From contig BGZK01000074.1 of the NCBI GenBank assembly GCA_005406025.1, positions 434,001 through 498,000 of the forward strand: 64,000 nt of DNA. Direction: 5' to 3'. Below are positions 48,570 to 60,269 of the stretch, one piece after another. The translations under genes and the position numbers were made by a program. Source of the DNA: Eumeta japonica (lineage: Eukaryota; Arthropoda; Insecta; Lepidoptera; Psychidae). Numbering within the stretch: position 1 is the first letter of the stretch; each line of letters begins with the position of its first letter. Under the pieces are notes generated by a model. It saw only the letters and a list, made by a program, of their open reading frames with translations. It was not told the origin of the DNA and searched no databases.

Positions 48570-49675
48570 AAAAATGTAATTTACAAACTGTAAATTAACA
48601 GGATGTTGACAAAAAGCATATGTGACAGTTGGTCATAGTAACGATTATGTTTATGCCGCGGTGACATTAATAACATTGAAAATATATATTGTAAATAGCA
48701 GGGAAATTAATGATTTCATTTAAACGTAACGTATAACGAAATATTAGGATAAATATGAGTTAAATAATTATTGCCCCGCAATCCAATTTAATAAAATGTT
48801 ATTATAATAAAATAGTGTGAATATTGTAATTTAATACGTTGTCCTTTCTATGTTACATGTCGTGTGTGAGAGCTGGTGGACCTCCAAAACTCAGCATCTG
48901 AAGACACGGTAGAAAAGCCAGAAGAGGAAAAAAACATATTGTGACCTGTTTTTGATTATTAAAGATTATGTGGGAGAAGTGAGGTATGGAAGGGAGATTC
49001 CGTTTGTGAAGGGAGGCAACTATACTCGTAGAAATGCGACGGTTCATTTGTGCGGTTCGCTTTCCGACATGAAGTGAATCAGGAATGACGGCTGATGGTA
49101 TGATGAGCATTTTTTCCTCACATAACTCATAGTTTCAGATGCTGAAAACACTCGAGGGCGGGGTGGAGCTGAAAGGGTACTGGCCTAGCCACTGCGGCTC
49201 AGTGGTGGCCGACATCTTCTAACAGCCCCTCAAGCCTTCGGAACGCCCACCAACTTTAATTTTATTGCAAATTATTTTTTTTAAGTGATATTTTTTTAAC
49301 TAGTATGTTTATATAGTCTCGCTGGGTGATCGTCTACCTTTTTATGCGTTTTTGGTAGATGAGTACACCCTGGCAGCATGGCATATTTATGCGAAAATAA
49401 TAAACATATAGTCATCGTAAACGATTTAAATCGTAAATCGAAAGCTATGTCAAAGGATGTAATGTGATCTTGACACACCACTATTCATGTCGTCGTTCCG
49501 CATGTATATAGGGTTCAGTGCGTAGATTGTTAATTGCTGGGAAGTTTGTGCATAAAAAAATGTGACTAATATATAAATATGGCGCGTAACAGAAAAAGGT
49601 AACGACGAAAATTTCTCTCATACGTCGATAAAGAAGTTTCACTTCGAAAATACTTACTTTTCTTAGATTTTTTTC
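48570..49675. other. Region between integrase and 3' LTR-like sequence, nothing recognised
   Basis: About 1.1 kb without a supported frame. An env gene would lie here in an errantivirus, but none of the short frames shows a signal peptide plus membrane anchor. A related 15-base motif (CTCAGCATCTGAAGA near 48891 and, inverted, near 49134) hints at an inserted small element. Confidence 0.4.
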
Positions 49676-50030
49676 TTGAAGGAGGAGGTGATGTAGTAGC
49701 CGACCTAGGAGTAGGTGGCATGTACTCACACATATTCTATGAGTGTAGCACCTCACCGCACAAAGCGGCCCGCTTTCGTGCTGTAGTTGACCACACGCGT
49801 GGTTCTGCCACTGATTATAAGTGTTGATATTGTAGAACGCATAGAATCAGGAAAACCTGCCGCCGCACCACGCCCCTGTAACTATCGTAATGCAATATTT
49901 GTATAATAAGCGAGCGCATCCCGTGCGCGGGTATCGGCCGACCTAAGAAGACGATGTGGCTATTCTCGCCACGAAAGATGATAAATCAGTTTTAATAAAA
50001 CGAGGCTGTATTTTCACTGCCAAAACTTTA
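49676..50030 (+). repeat. Polypurine tract and putative 3' LTR start
   Basis: The purine run AAGGAGGAGGTGA ends at 49691 and is followed at 49692 by TGTAGTAGCCGACCTAGGAG. This matches the 5' LTR start in 26 of its first 30 bases, then diverges completely. An AATAAA is present at about 49997-50002. The 3' LTR is therefore of a different type, recombined, or broken after 30 bases. The right boundary is unknown. Confidence 0.45.
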
Positions 50031-51972
50031 TCGCAATCATTTACGCATTAAAATATGATTTATACTATTAGACGATATCCTAAGTTCTAGTCATTAAGAA
50101 AACATTTTCTCTAAAGCTAACTGCATACATTTTACTCGGCTTAATAGAATGTAAGTTCTACGTTGGCATGCCATGGATATATATAATATTTTCGTGCTAC
50201 ATACAATCTATTCGAGCTGTTACCAGGCGAGACGTTCGAATATTTCTGGGAAAAAGATTTAAAAAATTTAAATCTTAATTTTGACTTCTTCTGTATATAC
50301 GAAAAACTTATTCGTATATAAAAATATTAAAGAAATAGTGATCAACGTGTACTCAATACTAGAATTCAAATTTAATTGACATTAGTCTAACTAAACGAAG
50401 TCACGAATTCATTTAAGTGATTCTGTATGTAAATATTCAATAGGATCCCTATAGCTATACAATTTTTTTTTATATAAATATAAAATCGTTATTAAACAAA
50501 TAACTTAATACTTTCCGAATTTTTAGAGGACAAATATCCATGGAATAACCACCTCGATTTTTACTGGGTAGCTTCGTTTATATGATGGTTTTCAATGGGG
50601 TTATGGTTGTATTTAATTAAATTTAAAAGGCGTTACTCCGAGTTCTTTGATCGTTCTTATTAAGTGTGGAATGTCTTCTGAACGAGAATGGCTAAATTCA
50701 TATAAATATCATGACGAATTTCAATGTTATATTATGTCCTACGAGATATTAATATTTAGAAAAAAAAAGAGCGCACGTAGAGAACACGCGTGTCAGAAGT
50801 GAAACATCTTTGGCAACATTAATTAAAATCAGTAAGATTGTCCATAAATAACCAGAGATACCAATTAAAGACAAAAATTGATTATAGATCAAAAATGAGA
50901 TATTGTAGGTATTCAAAGGATTGAGTCATAGCATTGAAAAGATTTCTATAATTTTTTTTTTTATTTAAAATTACGATGAAATTCTCCATAATGCAGTAAT
51001 TAATAAATAAATACTAATAAAAAAATATGTTGTACAAATAATGTAATATTGTTGTCGAACAAGAAAATAAAAATTATGTATACTTTTTATATTTGAAACC
51101 GTTATGATAAAGGATGTTTGAGCAATGTACATTTTTTTCCATTTTAATTGATAGACAAATATGTACAATTGTACAAACATATAATATATTTAAATTCGTC
51201 ATTATCATTGTTGTTGTTATTATAATTATCAGTAAATTTCATTTATAATGACATAATTACAATACGTTTATTCAGTTATTTAATAATCAAAAATTTGTAG
51301 AAATTATAATAAGAAATATACGTTTTACATTCCACATAATTCAGCCTCGTAAAAAGAAAACTCTACAGCAATAGAGATGCATGCTTACTATTCTTGTCTC
51401 TTTCTTTCTGGTAATCTATCCGATTGCTTTTCCCGTCTTTCAAAATTTAAAATCGTGACGGCCTCATCATTTGCGCTAACATTATTATACGCCGTGACGG
51501 TGTCGCCGTGACGCGACCTTGAAATTTCACTCAACGCGTCCAAAGTATGCATTTAATTCAAAATTCACTTCAAAAGTATGCTTTTAATAATAAACTCGTC
51601 CTTCAGAAGTTGTTTAATTCCGTTTTGCGTGGTAGCTGTGACTCCATCGATACTTTATTCGCCATTTTTAAAACTCTGTATGCAAAGTGCCTGCAACTTT
51701 TTACTTACAATATCATCTCTTTCACGCATCAAAAATATGTGATGTTTTGGAATAAACTTCGAATATGTGAAAAGTTAAATAATCTCTACACATCGAAATA
51801 AATTCCGTAACAGTTCCTAGAAAAAAACATGTATAATAAAGGAGTTATTTTGCAAGCATCTGTTCAAACATCTTCATGGAAACTTCGCATAACTTCATTA
51901 TGATTAGACTGTACAAACCGTATATCGTTCACCTTGCTTTAATAATACGCTTGTTATTGTTGTTGTGAATGT
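50031..51972. other. AT-rich spacer, nothing recognised
   Basis: Frames are short and motif-free. Confidence 0.5.
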
Positions 51973-52048
51973 GTGTCACAGGTTTTATTTATGAATGTAT
52001 ATGTGACAGGTTTTATTTATGAATGTATATGTGACAGGTTTCATTTAC
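51973..52048. repeat. Short tandem array, 28-bp unit
   Basis: The unit GGTTTTATTTATGAATGTAT plus ATGTGACA starts at 51981 and 52009, with a diverged partial third copy from 52037. The copies are nearly identical, so the array is young. Confidence 0.9.
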
Positions 52049-52494
52049 CCTAATATTGAGGCGTACCATCTCACAAATATTTGACGCAACAAAGGGTTAG
52101 TATCATAATATTTGGAATAATATATTTGTTGATGAATTATATAATCTGACTTGACACGATGACTAAAATTGAAATCAAACTAAAATCGGTTAGAAACAAT
52201 GAACTATAATAACCCATTTAAGAATTCTATGTCATCTCTTGCAAAATGGAATGTAACATTACTCTATATAGCGCTAGTGAATAATGAAGTCACTAGGTAT
52301 TGTACCTTTTTTGTCTAGTTAATAATGAAAAATATAAAATAAGTCATTACTCAGGTATTTTATACTTATCAAAAAAACAATCTCTACACTCTTACTCGAA
52401 TAAAAAAATAGCTTCAAATAAAGTAATATAAAAAAATAGTCAACTACTCTAATAACATGAAAATTGTCTAGCTACCAGCTCATATTTTGTATTT

Positions 52495-52980
52495 ATATGT
52501 ATACATGTTGATATATTAGAAATACATTAACTCTGACAGCGATTGATTGATCGCCATGAAAGTTAGCATGTCCATCTACGTCAATCCATATTATTTTTTT
52601 CATGAAGGATTCTATTGTGTCCATTTTGTTGTAACTGGTCACTAGATGGCGATGCGACGCAACACCTATACAGTTCAACCCATAGATGAATATGAATTTA
52701 TAGAGGTTCAACCGATCACCTTGAAAATTGGTATTTATAGGTAATGAAACATGAAGAATATTTTGTGACATCCATTTTGATATAACTCCCCACTAGATGA
52801 CTTTGCAACGTATTAATTTTTACGACGTTCAATAAATCGCCATTAAAATAGGTGTACATGGGTATTTGACCACGAAATATATTTTTACACTTTGTCTTTA
52901 TTATAACTCGGCAGTAGATGACACTGCAGCGCATTATTTTCTTCGCCGTTCAATCGATCGCCGTAAAGTATTTGAACTCG
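52495..52980. repeat. Degenerate tandem repeat, unit about 120-150 bp
   Basis: At least three copies share a core 'TAACT..NCACTAGATGNC.NTGC.ACG' followed about 45 bases later by 'TTCAA..GATCGCC.T.AAA'. The cores start near 52641, 52792 and 52913. Comparable arrays are familiar to me from lepidopteran non-coding DNA. The last copy runs almost up to the left end of the pogo element. Confidence 0.55.
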
Positions 52981-53617
52981 TAATATTTTCGTACGAACAA
53001 TTTTGTCAATTTAAACGTAGGGTAGATCGGGTACAATAGTAACACGGGGCAATAGTAACATCGTCCATAATTCAAAAACTACGACGACCTAAGTTTGTGT
53101 GACTAAGCACGAACGTGCTTCAAACCTGTCGCAACTTGCTCACCACTTCGCTCGTAGATGAATATGAATATATAGAAAAGTTCGCGGCTCGACGCGGTGA
53201 GAGTCGGACGTGTTATTACACAGCTTTTGTTTCGCGCACACCACGGTAAGCATTTTCGTGTTATATTTTGGCTTATTATTCAGTGAAGAATAACTAGAGC
53301 TTCATAATTCCACTATATTATGATGCGTTAGTTATTAAAGATTCATTTTCCTTGTAAATTAGGAGCCAGTTTTGTATAAACAAGTAGATTGCATACTATA
53401 TCTGGATTTTGTACCTTGGCGGCAATTGTAACAGCACAGCCGGGGTCGTTTGTAACGTTACATTTGACCCCTTAGTACAAAAGACCCCACGTCTTCAAAT
53501 AAATTATCGAATAATATTTTTCATCAACTGGTACTGTTGGCATTTTGGTAGTAATTCAACCTTATGAGTTAGTAGAGGTCGCGAATTCGAATTTTGCCCG
53601 AAACCAACGTGTCATAT

Positions 53618-53958
53618 CATCCATAAATTACGTCACATCTCAATGGGGAGGGAGAGGTCAAAAAAGTGTGACATTGTGAAAGAGGTAGGCGGGGTTCATC
53701 AGTTTCGTGACGTCACATGTGAAATATTAATAATCGTTTGTTAATTAATATTTGTTTCGTCAATTATTTAAAATATTTAATTCGATTAATAAAGGTTGGA
53801 TCTGCTGTTTAATTAATTATTTCTATTTGCAAAATGTGTGACGTCACACTAGGGGAATGGTTTCACAAATGTGACAACCTGTCGTGAGGGCGAGGACGGG
53901 AGGGAGGGGGGCGCTTCGTGAAGTAATCGTCAAATTCTAGTGACGTAAGCTATGGATG
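53618..53958. mobile_element. MITE nested in the left part of the pogo element
   Basis: The ends are CATCCATAAATTACGTCA (53618-53635) and the inverted CATCCATAGCTTACGTCA (53941-53958), 16 of 18 matching. The interior holds GTGACGTCACA palindromes (near 53708 and 53829) and long purine runs. It resembles a MITE family that I recall as widespread in insects, with CATCCATAAATTACGTCAC termini. No clear duplication. Non-coding. Confidence 0.7.
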
Positions 53959-54066
53959 GCCTCCAATAGTTATTTAACCGTTGCGTGGATCGTGATGTAT
54001 TTATTATTAGTTCGTATAATTTTTGTAGTTGCATGCTTTTATCAACTAATAAAATAATCTTTTTAG

Positions 54067-56287
54067 ATGCCCAGAAAACGAGAGAAGAAAACAGACCGTA
54101 GTTCAAAAGACCTTCTGCTGTACGAAAAAGCCTACCAAGAAATTAAAAATGGTCGATCAATAAGAGCAGCTGCTAGTATGTTCGATCTTTGTCATGTGTC
54201 TTTGTTAAGATATAAGAACAAGAAAATGGAAGACCTTGACAGTAACCCAACCATGGGCTATAATCCAGCAACTAAAGTTTTTTCCGAGGATCAGGAAAAT
54301 AAATTGTCAAGTTACCTGATCAAAACTGCTGATATCTACTTTGGCTTTACGCCTAAGGCAGTTCGACGACTCGCTTACGATCTCGCTATCAAATATAACT
54401 TGAAAAAACCTGAATCTTGGGATCGCGACAAAATGGCAGGCACAGATTGGTTTTCCGCATTTTTGAAAAGGAATCCGGAGCTTTCCATCCGATGTGCTCA
54501 AGCCACTAGCCTATCGAGAGCTACCAGCTTTTACCGCACCAATGTTGATGCTTTTTTGATAACTATGAAAGAGTCATGGAAAAAGATCACTTTGAGCCTC
54601 AAAACATTTACAATATGGATGAGACTGGAATCACCACTGTCCAGAAACCAGACCGCATTGTTACCAGAAAGGGAACTCGTCAAGTTGGGGCTTTAACTTC
54701 GGGTGAGCGAGGAACACTAGTCACCGTAGCAACCGCTGTAAATGCGCTAGGAAACGCAATACCGCCTTTTTTTGTATTTCCACGCCTCAGGTACCAAAGT
54801 CATTTTGTTCGAGATGGTCCGCCTGGTTGTGTTGGGTCTGGAAATGCTTCTGATTGGATGGAAGAAGATCAGTATCTTGAATTTTTACGTCATTATACAC
54901 GAGCATCTCGTAGCAACAAAGTTTTGCTTCTTTTAGACAATCATGCATCCCATATTTCAATTAAGGCTCTGACTAAGGCTATTATTCTATAGACCATGGC
55001 ATTGTAGTTCTGTCATTTCCACCACATTGTTCTCACAAATTACAGCCACTTGACCGGTCAGTTTATGGTCCATTAAAGAAGTTCGTGAATACGGCTTCTG
55101 GTGCATGGATGAGATCTAATCCCGGCCAGACAATGTCTATATACCACATTCCATCAATTGTGGCATCCACGTTCCCACTTGCATTTACTCCGCGAAATAT
55201 ACAATCTGGTTTCAGAGTTACTGGATTTTTTCCATATAACCGGAATATATTTGACGACAGTGACTTTGGACCATCATTCGTAACTGACCGACCTTTACCT
55301 AATGTAGGTGACGCACAAGTTCCTCAAGGTTCAAGCTTTGATACACATCTCGAAGAACTTGTACAAGAGCTGGAAAATGTATCTGACCTTACGCCACAAC
55401 GGTATGAATATTCGTGACAACCAGAAGAGTCTGTGACAAGAGAGAACTCAGCACCCAGGGAACGTTCACCGCTTCTTAGTGCATCGGCAAAAGACCCGCT
55501 GGCATTTACGTCAGAAACTAGCAGTCGAGAAAACTCTCCAGAAACGGTACCCAAAAAAAGACGTATATCGAAAACCAAAGAAAGATCCTCGGCGCTTTCC
55601 TCTGTGCATCCTTTTGAAATAATGGCAGAAAACATAAAAGAAACAGAACCCAGAACCACTACAGAACCCATTTCTCAGCGTCATTGTACACCGAGTCCAA
55701 CATCGTCGCATTCATTGCCTCCATATCAACCAGCATCAGATTCACTAGATTCCAAAACAGGTGCTTCTGAAAAACTACCTATCCCGCCTGACCATATAAG
55801 ACCACCGTTGCAACAGTCACATCCCAATAAACCTTCGACTTCAAAATTTCAAGATTTCTCACCTGAAGCAGTTTGTCCGTTCCCGAAAGGCCAGCCTCGA
55901 AAATTAACCAACCGTGGACGTAAAACAAGAAAATCGACAATATATACTGACACCACCGAAAAAGCCGTAATAAAAAAGGAAGTGGAAGAACGAGAAAAAA
56001 AGAAAATATTAAATGAAATAGATAAAAACCTAACTACTTCAGCAAAAAGCAAAGGTAAAGGCAAAAAAAAACTAAACCAAAGGCAACCAAAGACAAAGAA
56101 AATGCAATTAAAAAAAATAATAGAAGAAAAAAATGAAGAACAAAAATGGTTCTGTCTTGTTTGTGAAGAGCCTTATAGTAAGAGCAAACCCAACGAAATG
56201 TGGATACCTTGTGAACAATGTCGTTTCTGGGCTCATGAAGAATGCACTCCACAGGAGTCTACATACATTTGTCACAATTGCGAGTAG
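54067..56287 (+). pseudogene. Pogo-type (DDE_1) transposase with C-terminal PHD finger, disrupted
   Basis: Transposase of the surrounding element. Part 1 (54067-about 54580) has a Psq-like helix-turn-helix (GRSIRAAASMFDLCHVSLLR) and a CENP-B/Tc5-type DNA-binding region ending near AQATSLSRATSFYRTNVDAF. A one-base frame change at about 54580 leads to part 2 (to 54992), with the first catalytic aspartate in YNMDETG (54618) and the second in LLLDNHASH (54936). A second frame change near 54990 leads to part 3, with the third aspartate in HKLQPLD (55052). TGA at 55415 interrupts the same frame, which then continues to 56287. The last about 280 residues are Ser/Pro- and Lys-rich and end in a Cys4-His-Cys3 PHD finger (CLVC, CEQC, HEEC, CHNC). 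PHD fingers bind histone H3 tails, so chromatin targeting is possible (inference). 'ctttttag' directly before the first ATG looks like a splice acceptor. Confidence 0.85.
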
Positions 56288-56385
56288 CGAGATTGTGTAA
56301 ACTCGCATATTCATGAAAAAATACTTAATTCCATTTTTATATGCACAGAATGACATAACGAGTGAAATTAAACTTTTTCAGATTA

Positions 56386-56722
56386 TGGCGACAGGATGGA
56401 CCAAGGGGCGCCCTCGTTTTATTATATTTATTAATGCGAAACGAAGTTGTTAATTCAAGAAGTTGCAACTTGGGACCCTAGATAAAGTATAATACTATTT
56501 TAATAGCTCACATTTACAGCCTCTGGTACAATAGTGGCCACTTTTAGCTAAGAACAAAAACAAAGCTACACTAAACATGTAAATGGTTGTAAATGTGTGC
56601 TATCAAAATAGTATTATGCTTTATCTAGGGTCCCAAGTTGCAACTTTTTGAATTAACAACTTCGTTTTGCATTAATAAAATTTAATAAAAATAAGGGCGC
56701 CACTTGGCCCATCTCGTCACCT
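56386..56722. mobile_element. Foldback MITE with about 135-bp arms, nested in the pogo element
   Basis: Long inverted arms (about 56386-56520 and 56585-56722) match for most of their length, with shared blocks such as GTTGCAACTTGGGACCCTAG and inverted GGCGCC motifs. A loop of about 65 bases lies between them. TA lies directly outside both ends (56384-56385 and 56723-56724), suggesting a Tc1/mariner-type MITE. It sits 100 bases after the transposase stop codon, in the element's 3' non-coding part. Confidence 0.8.
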
Positions 56723-58283
56723 TAATGTGATGAAGCATTTCAAGGCCGAAAATAATTTATCTTGGAAAAGAAATTAAAAAAATAATTTGTGAAATTTGAA
56801 GATTTTTATGCCAATTTTTGTTTGTTGTTTTTTGTTTACTCGAATTATCATAAGCTAATTCATTTTCCGACTTTGACATGACTCATCCCATCGTATTTAC
56901 CTGTAAATATTCCGATTTGTTATAAAGTTTACAGGTATAATAACGAAATTTCGTTTGTATGAAAACTGCTGGAGACTTTAAGAAAAAAAAAAACGTTTTT
57001 TTTTAACTATTATTTATCAAGATGAAAATATTGATGTGATTTGAATTTAATTAGAATTTTTCTTCAATTGTAAGAGATGGGGTCGATTGTACCGGGGGTC
57101 AATTGTAACTCCATACTGATTGTGATTTGTTAAAAATATTGATCTCTGTTTAGTTTCTAATACAAAATAGATATTTAAATGTTACTTTGAACATTCTAAA
57201 TGTTTCAGTATTGACCCTTAGTCTATTTGATAGTTATAAGCTGAGTTAATTAGGTATAATTCGTAGAAGTAAAATGAGGCTCATTTTATGTTCAGATTAT
57301 TATGTTTTACAGTTCAAATGTATGGGACGCATAAGGCTGATTAGTAATAATAAAGAGACAATAAAACTTTTTTAATTTAAATGATAATACGAGTTTTAAT
57401 GACTTCTGAAATTGTGGTACAATTGACCCTTAATAGGGGACAGTTGTACCAATGGGAGTCTCTGAACAAAATCCGAATTTTTTCGTTATTCTGATATAGT
57501 CATTAAATATAAACTGCAAAAATATGTAAATTATAAAGCCACAATATGTTGTATGAAACAGATTTTCTTAGAATCTTATAGTTTCCGATCTACAAGACAT
57601 TATATCAAACTATTGGTCCCCGGTCTACCCTACATATCAACAATGGACGTCCAACTTTAATATTAAAAATAAAGAAATCAATTATATTTCCATATTACTA
57701 AATCAGCAGACATATACTTTTTGGCCACGCCACCTATTGGAAAGGATACAACACGGTCCGCTGAGCCAACTAGTGGAATAACCACTAGTCAACTTATAAA
57801 TTATTCTAATAAATAGAGCACCTTATTTAAGCGTTCTATCGATCCAATGGATGTTGCGTAGGTCGATATGGATGGTGATGAGTGCTAACTGACAAGACTT
57901 CAAGTGTAAGTTTTTAACGTAAACTGTCGGGTAACAAAGATGTACCAGCTACTATTTGTTCGGCAGGGTCAGCTTCATAGTTTTCTTCTATAAACAAACG
58001 TCAGTTTACCTAGATGTTAGTCTTTGTACAAGAAAACTACTACACTCTTAACATCTCGACGCTTCAATACAGCATAGTTCACTAATGGCGGCACTGAGTA
58101 CCCTATCACGTCTAGATTTTGTGTCGTTTCGATAGAATCGAGAAACATTTATGCATACACCAAGAACAGTGGCTCTTCACTGAAGCCTGAACTTTCTTCT
58201 AACTTAGCACGGACTAACAGTTTCCACGTTTTTTACGTAGTGTCGTATCAGACACGCTCTATATAGAAATTTTAGCTGTGCTC

Positions 58284-58309
58284 ATAACAAGTTTTATAAA
58301 ACTTGTTAT
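58284..58309. repeat. 26-bp perfect palindrome
   Basis: The sequence ATAACAAGTTTTA and its exact complement are joined without a loop. It is AT-rich, so chance is not excluded. Confidence 0.7.
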
Positions 58310-59086
58310 ATATAACTTCCAATGAAACTCACGTTAGTCGTGAAAGCCAGCAGCTTTTACTAGCTGCATGATTTATCAGTCGTCAGTTTTGTCCATTTTA
58401 CCTAAGACCAATTTTTTTGCGAATAAGATCTTTATTTCGCTTGGCTGTCCCTTCAATACAGGTTGTATCGAAATATGTCGTGTGGCCTTAAATACCTATC
58501 TATATTTATTTATAGTCTATTTTTATGTGTACAACCTTATACTCCAGCTGAAATTGTAATGTCAAATCTTGTCCTTGCAACATTAAGTTTAGAATATCGA
58601 TCGTCCCATTCCTTATTAATTTCCCGTAGAACATGGTTTTTACTATAGAAAACGCATTTTATTAAAAAAGACTGTCTCCCTTTCCCACCAATATATCGGT
58701 TAATCTTTACTTCCCAGGGCTCGTGTCACTCAATAATAAATTGCCCCATTTTCAACTCAATGCCTTTTCAGTCGTATAACCATGTATTAGACAAAAATAT
58801 CGTAACCCTAACATCTATGAGCTTTAGATAATCTTACGATAGCGCTACTACTACATGTATCGGTAGAGTGATACGGAAGTCGGTACATCGCAGCGCCACC
58901 TTTGGCGAGTTGCGTCAATGGGGATGGCATAAAAACCTTCTCCGTGAAAAAATACATGTACATACCAATGTTCTTAATGATCGGTCAAATAGTTTCTGAG
59001 TTTATTGATTTCATATAAACAAACATCCTTTTATTTATATGTATGTATATAGATAAATCGAAGAGGTCCTATTGTAGATATAGTTG

Positions 59087-59088
<2 letters not shown>

Positions 59089-59142
<54 letters not shown>
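59089..59142. repeat. TA microsatellite
   Basis: About 27 uninterrupted TA units. Confidence 0.95.
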
Positions 59143-59147
<5 letters not shown>

Positions 59148-60269
59148 ACTGGTTTCGTTAAAATACTAGTATATTATTCAGTAACGACAAAAGTCGTTTG
59201 CCCCAACTCAGTCACCTCAAATTACCCGATTGAGCGTTTCGCCTCGGACCCCGCGCCGACAGGCCAGATTTGTCCGCTAGTATTTTTTTTTTTCAATCGA
59301 AATGCGGTTTTCGTTTTAAGATTATTTTCAAATTCTAATTGCAACTTAAGAAAGCCGAGACGATGGGTCACTACTGCATTCACGTACCTATAAACAACCA
59401 TGACAGCATTAGGAAACTTCGTTTAGCACCACACCAAACCTCAGAGGTTGCGGTTAAACACAATGAACTTAGTTTGGAATCGAGAAGTTTATGTAAGTTA
59501 TTGTAATGACCATAAGTGTGCAATTGCGCAATATTATCTGTTAGACTATTATTATTTTCTATTACCATTAGACACGGGAACTCCTTTACCTATGCATTAC
59601 AAAAATCAATAGATTAACATGGAGCCTTACATACCTACGTGGAATAAAGGCAAATAATTAAATAGTTGGAAATAATACTTCATATCTCAAACGTATTTAG
59701 TCGTTTCTCGTAGTGTCTATACTAAATGTTACCAGTAACGCCGCTGTACTCTCTATGGATATATAGCAAAAAATAGGTAAGTAGGTATGTATAATTTTTA
59801 ACATTCCGATTAACGAAATATAACAAACGCTTTTAATCGGACTTCGATAAATACAGTTTCAAAGTACAATGGATGTAAAATACAAGCAGTGTATATATAA
59901 CTAGTAACGGGAACGTAGTAGTAATAAAATAACCGTGGCTATAATTTATAGGCAGGTAATTTGAATAAAATAGAGCAATCTGAAGATCACTTCTCAATAG
60001 AAGTCCGATTGTCGCTCAAAAAGTTCTTTCTATCTGATAGGTAAAAAAGACTTTTTAGAAGACTAGATTAGACGATTATTGGAAATGATATTTGAGATTA
60101 TATTATCATTTATTTCAACCTAGTTCAAACGAAACGAAATTTTGAAAATGTAGTTCTCGATTAGGTATAAGAAAAATTAAAAACAATTTTACTCTCGACG
60201 ACTTAGTTTATATTATGCCTAATATGATCAGAGTATCAAAAATTGGTGTGAGACGTCGAATGGTAATAT

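Larger units (their letters stand above)
44186..48570 (+). mobile_element. Degraded Ty3/gypsy LTR retrotransposon, 5' LTR to integrase
   Basis: The order is 5' LTR, gag, protease, reverse transcriptase, RNase H, integrase, which is the Ty3/gypsy order (integrase after RT). The copy has many stops and frameshifts and no env was recognised. A polypurine tract and the start of a 3' LTR-like sequence lie at 49676-49721. The host of such elements is the insect germ line; this copy is dead. Confidence 0.85.
53020..57630 (+). mobile_element. Pogo/Tigger-superfamily DNA transposon, 4.6 kb, TA target duplication
   Basis: The terminal inverted repeats are GGGTAGATCGGGTACAATAG at the left and, on the other strand, GGGTAGACCGGGGACCAATA at the right. 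TA dinucleotides flank both ends (53018-53019 and 57631-57632), as in Tc1/mariner/pogo insertion. Degenerate GGTACAAT(A/T)GT-type motifs recur just inside both ends (for example 53047, 57085 and 57418) and may be transposase-binding sites. The element encodes one transposase (54067-56287) and carries two nested MITEs. Confidence 0.85.
57633..60269. other. Spacer with small palindromes and a TA microsatellite
   Basis: No gene is supported. It contains a 26-bp perfect palindrome at 58284-58309 and the dinucleotide array at 59089-59142. Confidence 0.5.

Noticed and set aside
48853..49110. Possible env gene of the gypsy element
   Set aside because: The only frames are short, on the wrong strand or without a membrane anchor; nothing supports env.
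48891..49175. Possible MITE with CTCAGCATCTGAAGA ends
   Set aside because: Only about 13 of 15 bases match in inverted orientation and no duplication flanks it; mentioned only within the spacer entry.
55324..56356. Minus-strand frames opposite the transposase C-terminus
   Set aside because: They are antisense shadows of the PHD-containing frame and contain no motifs.
57769..57789. Short inverted repeat ACTAGTGG...CCACTAGT
   Set aside because: Eight-base arms are expected by chance at this scale.
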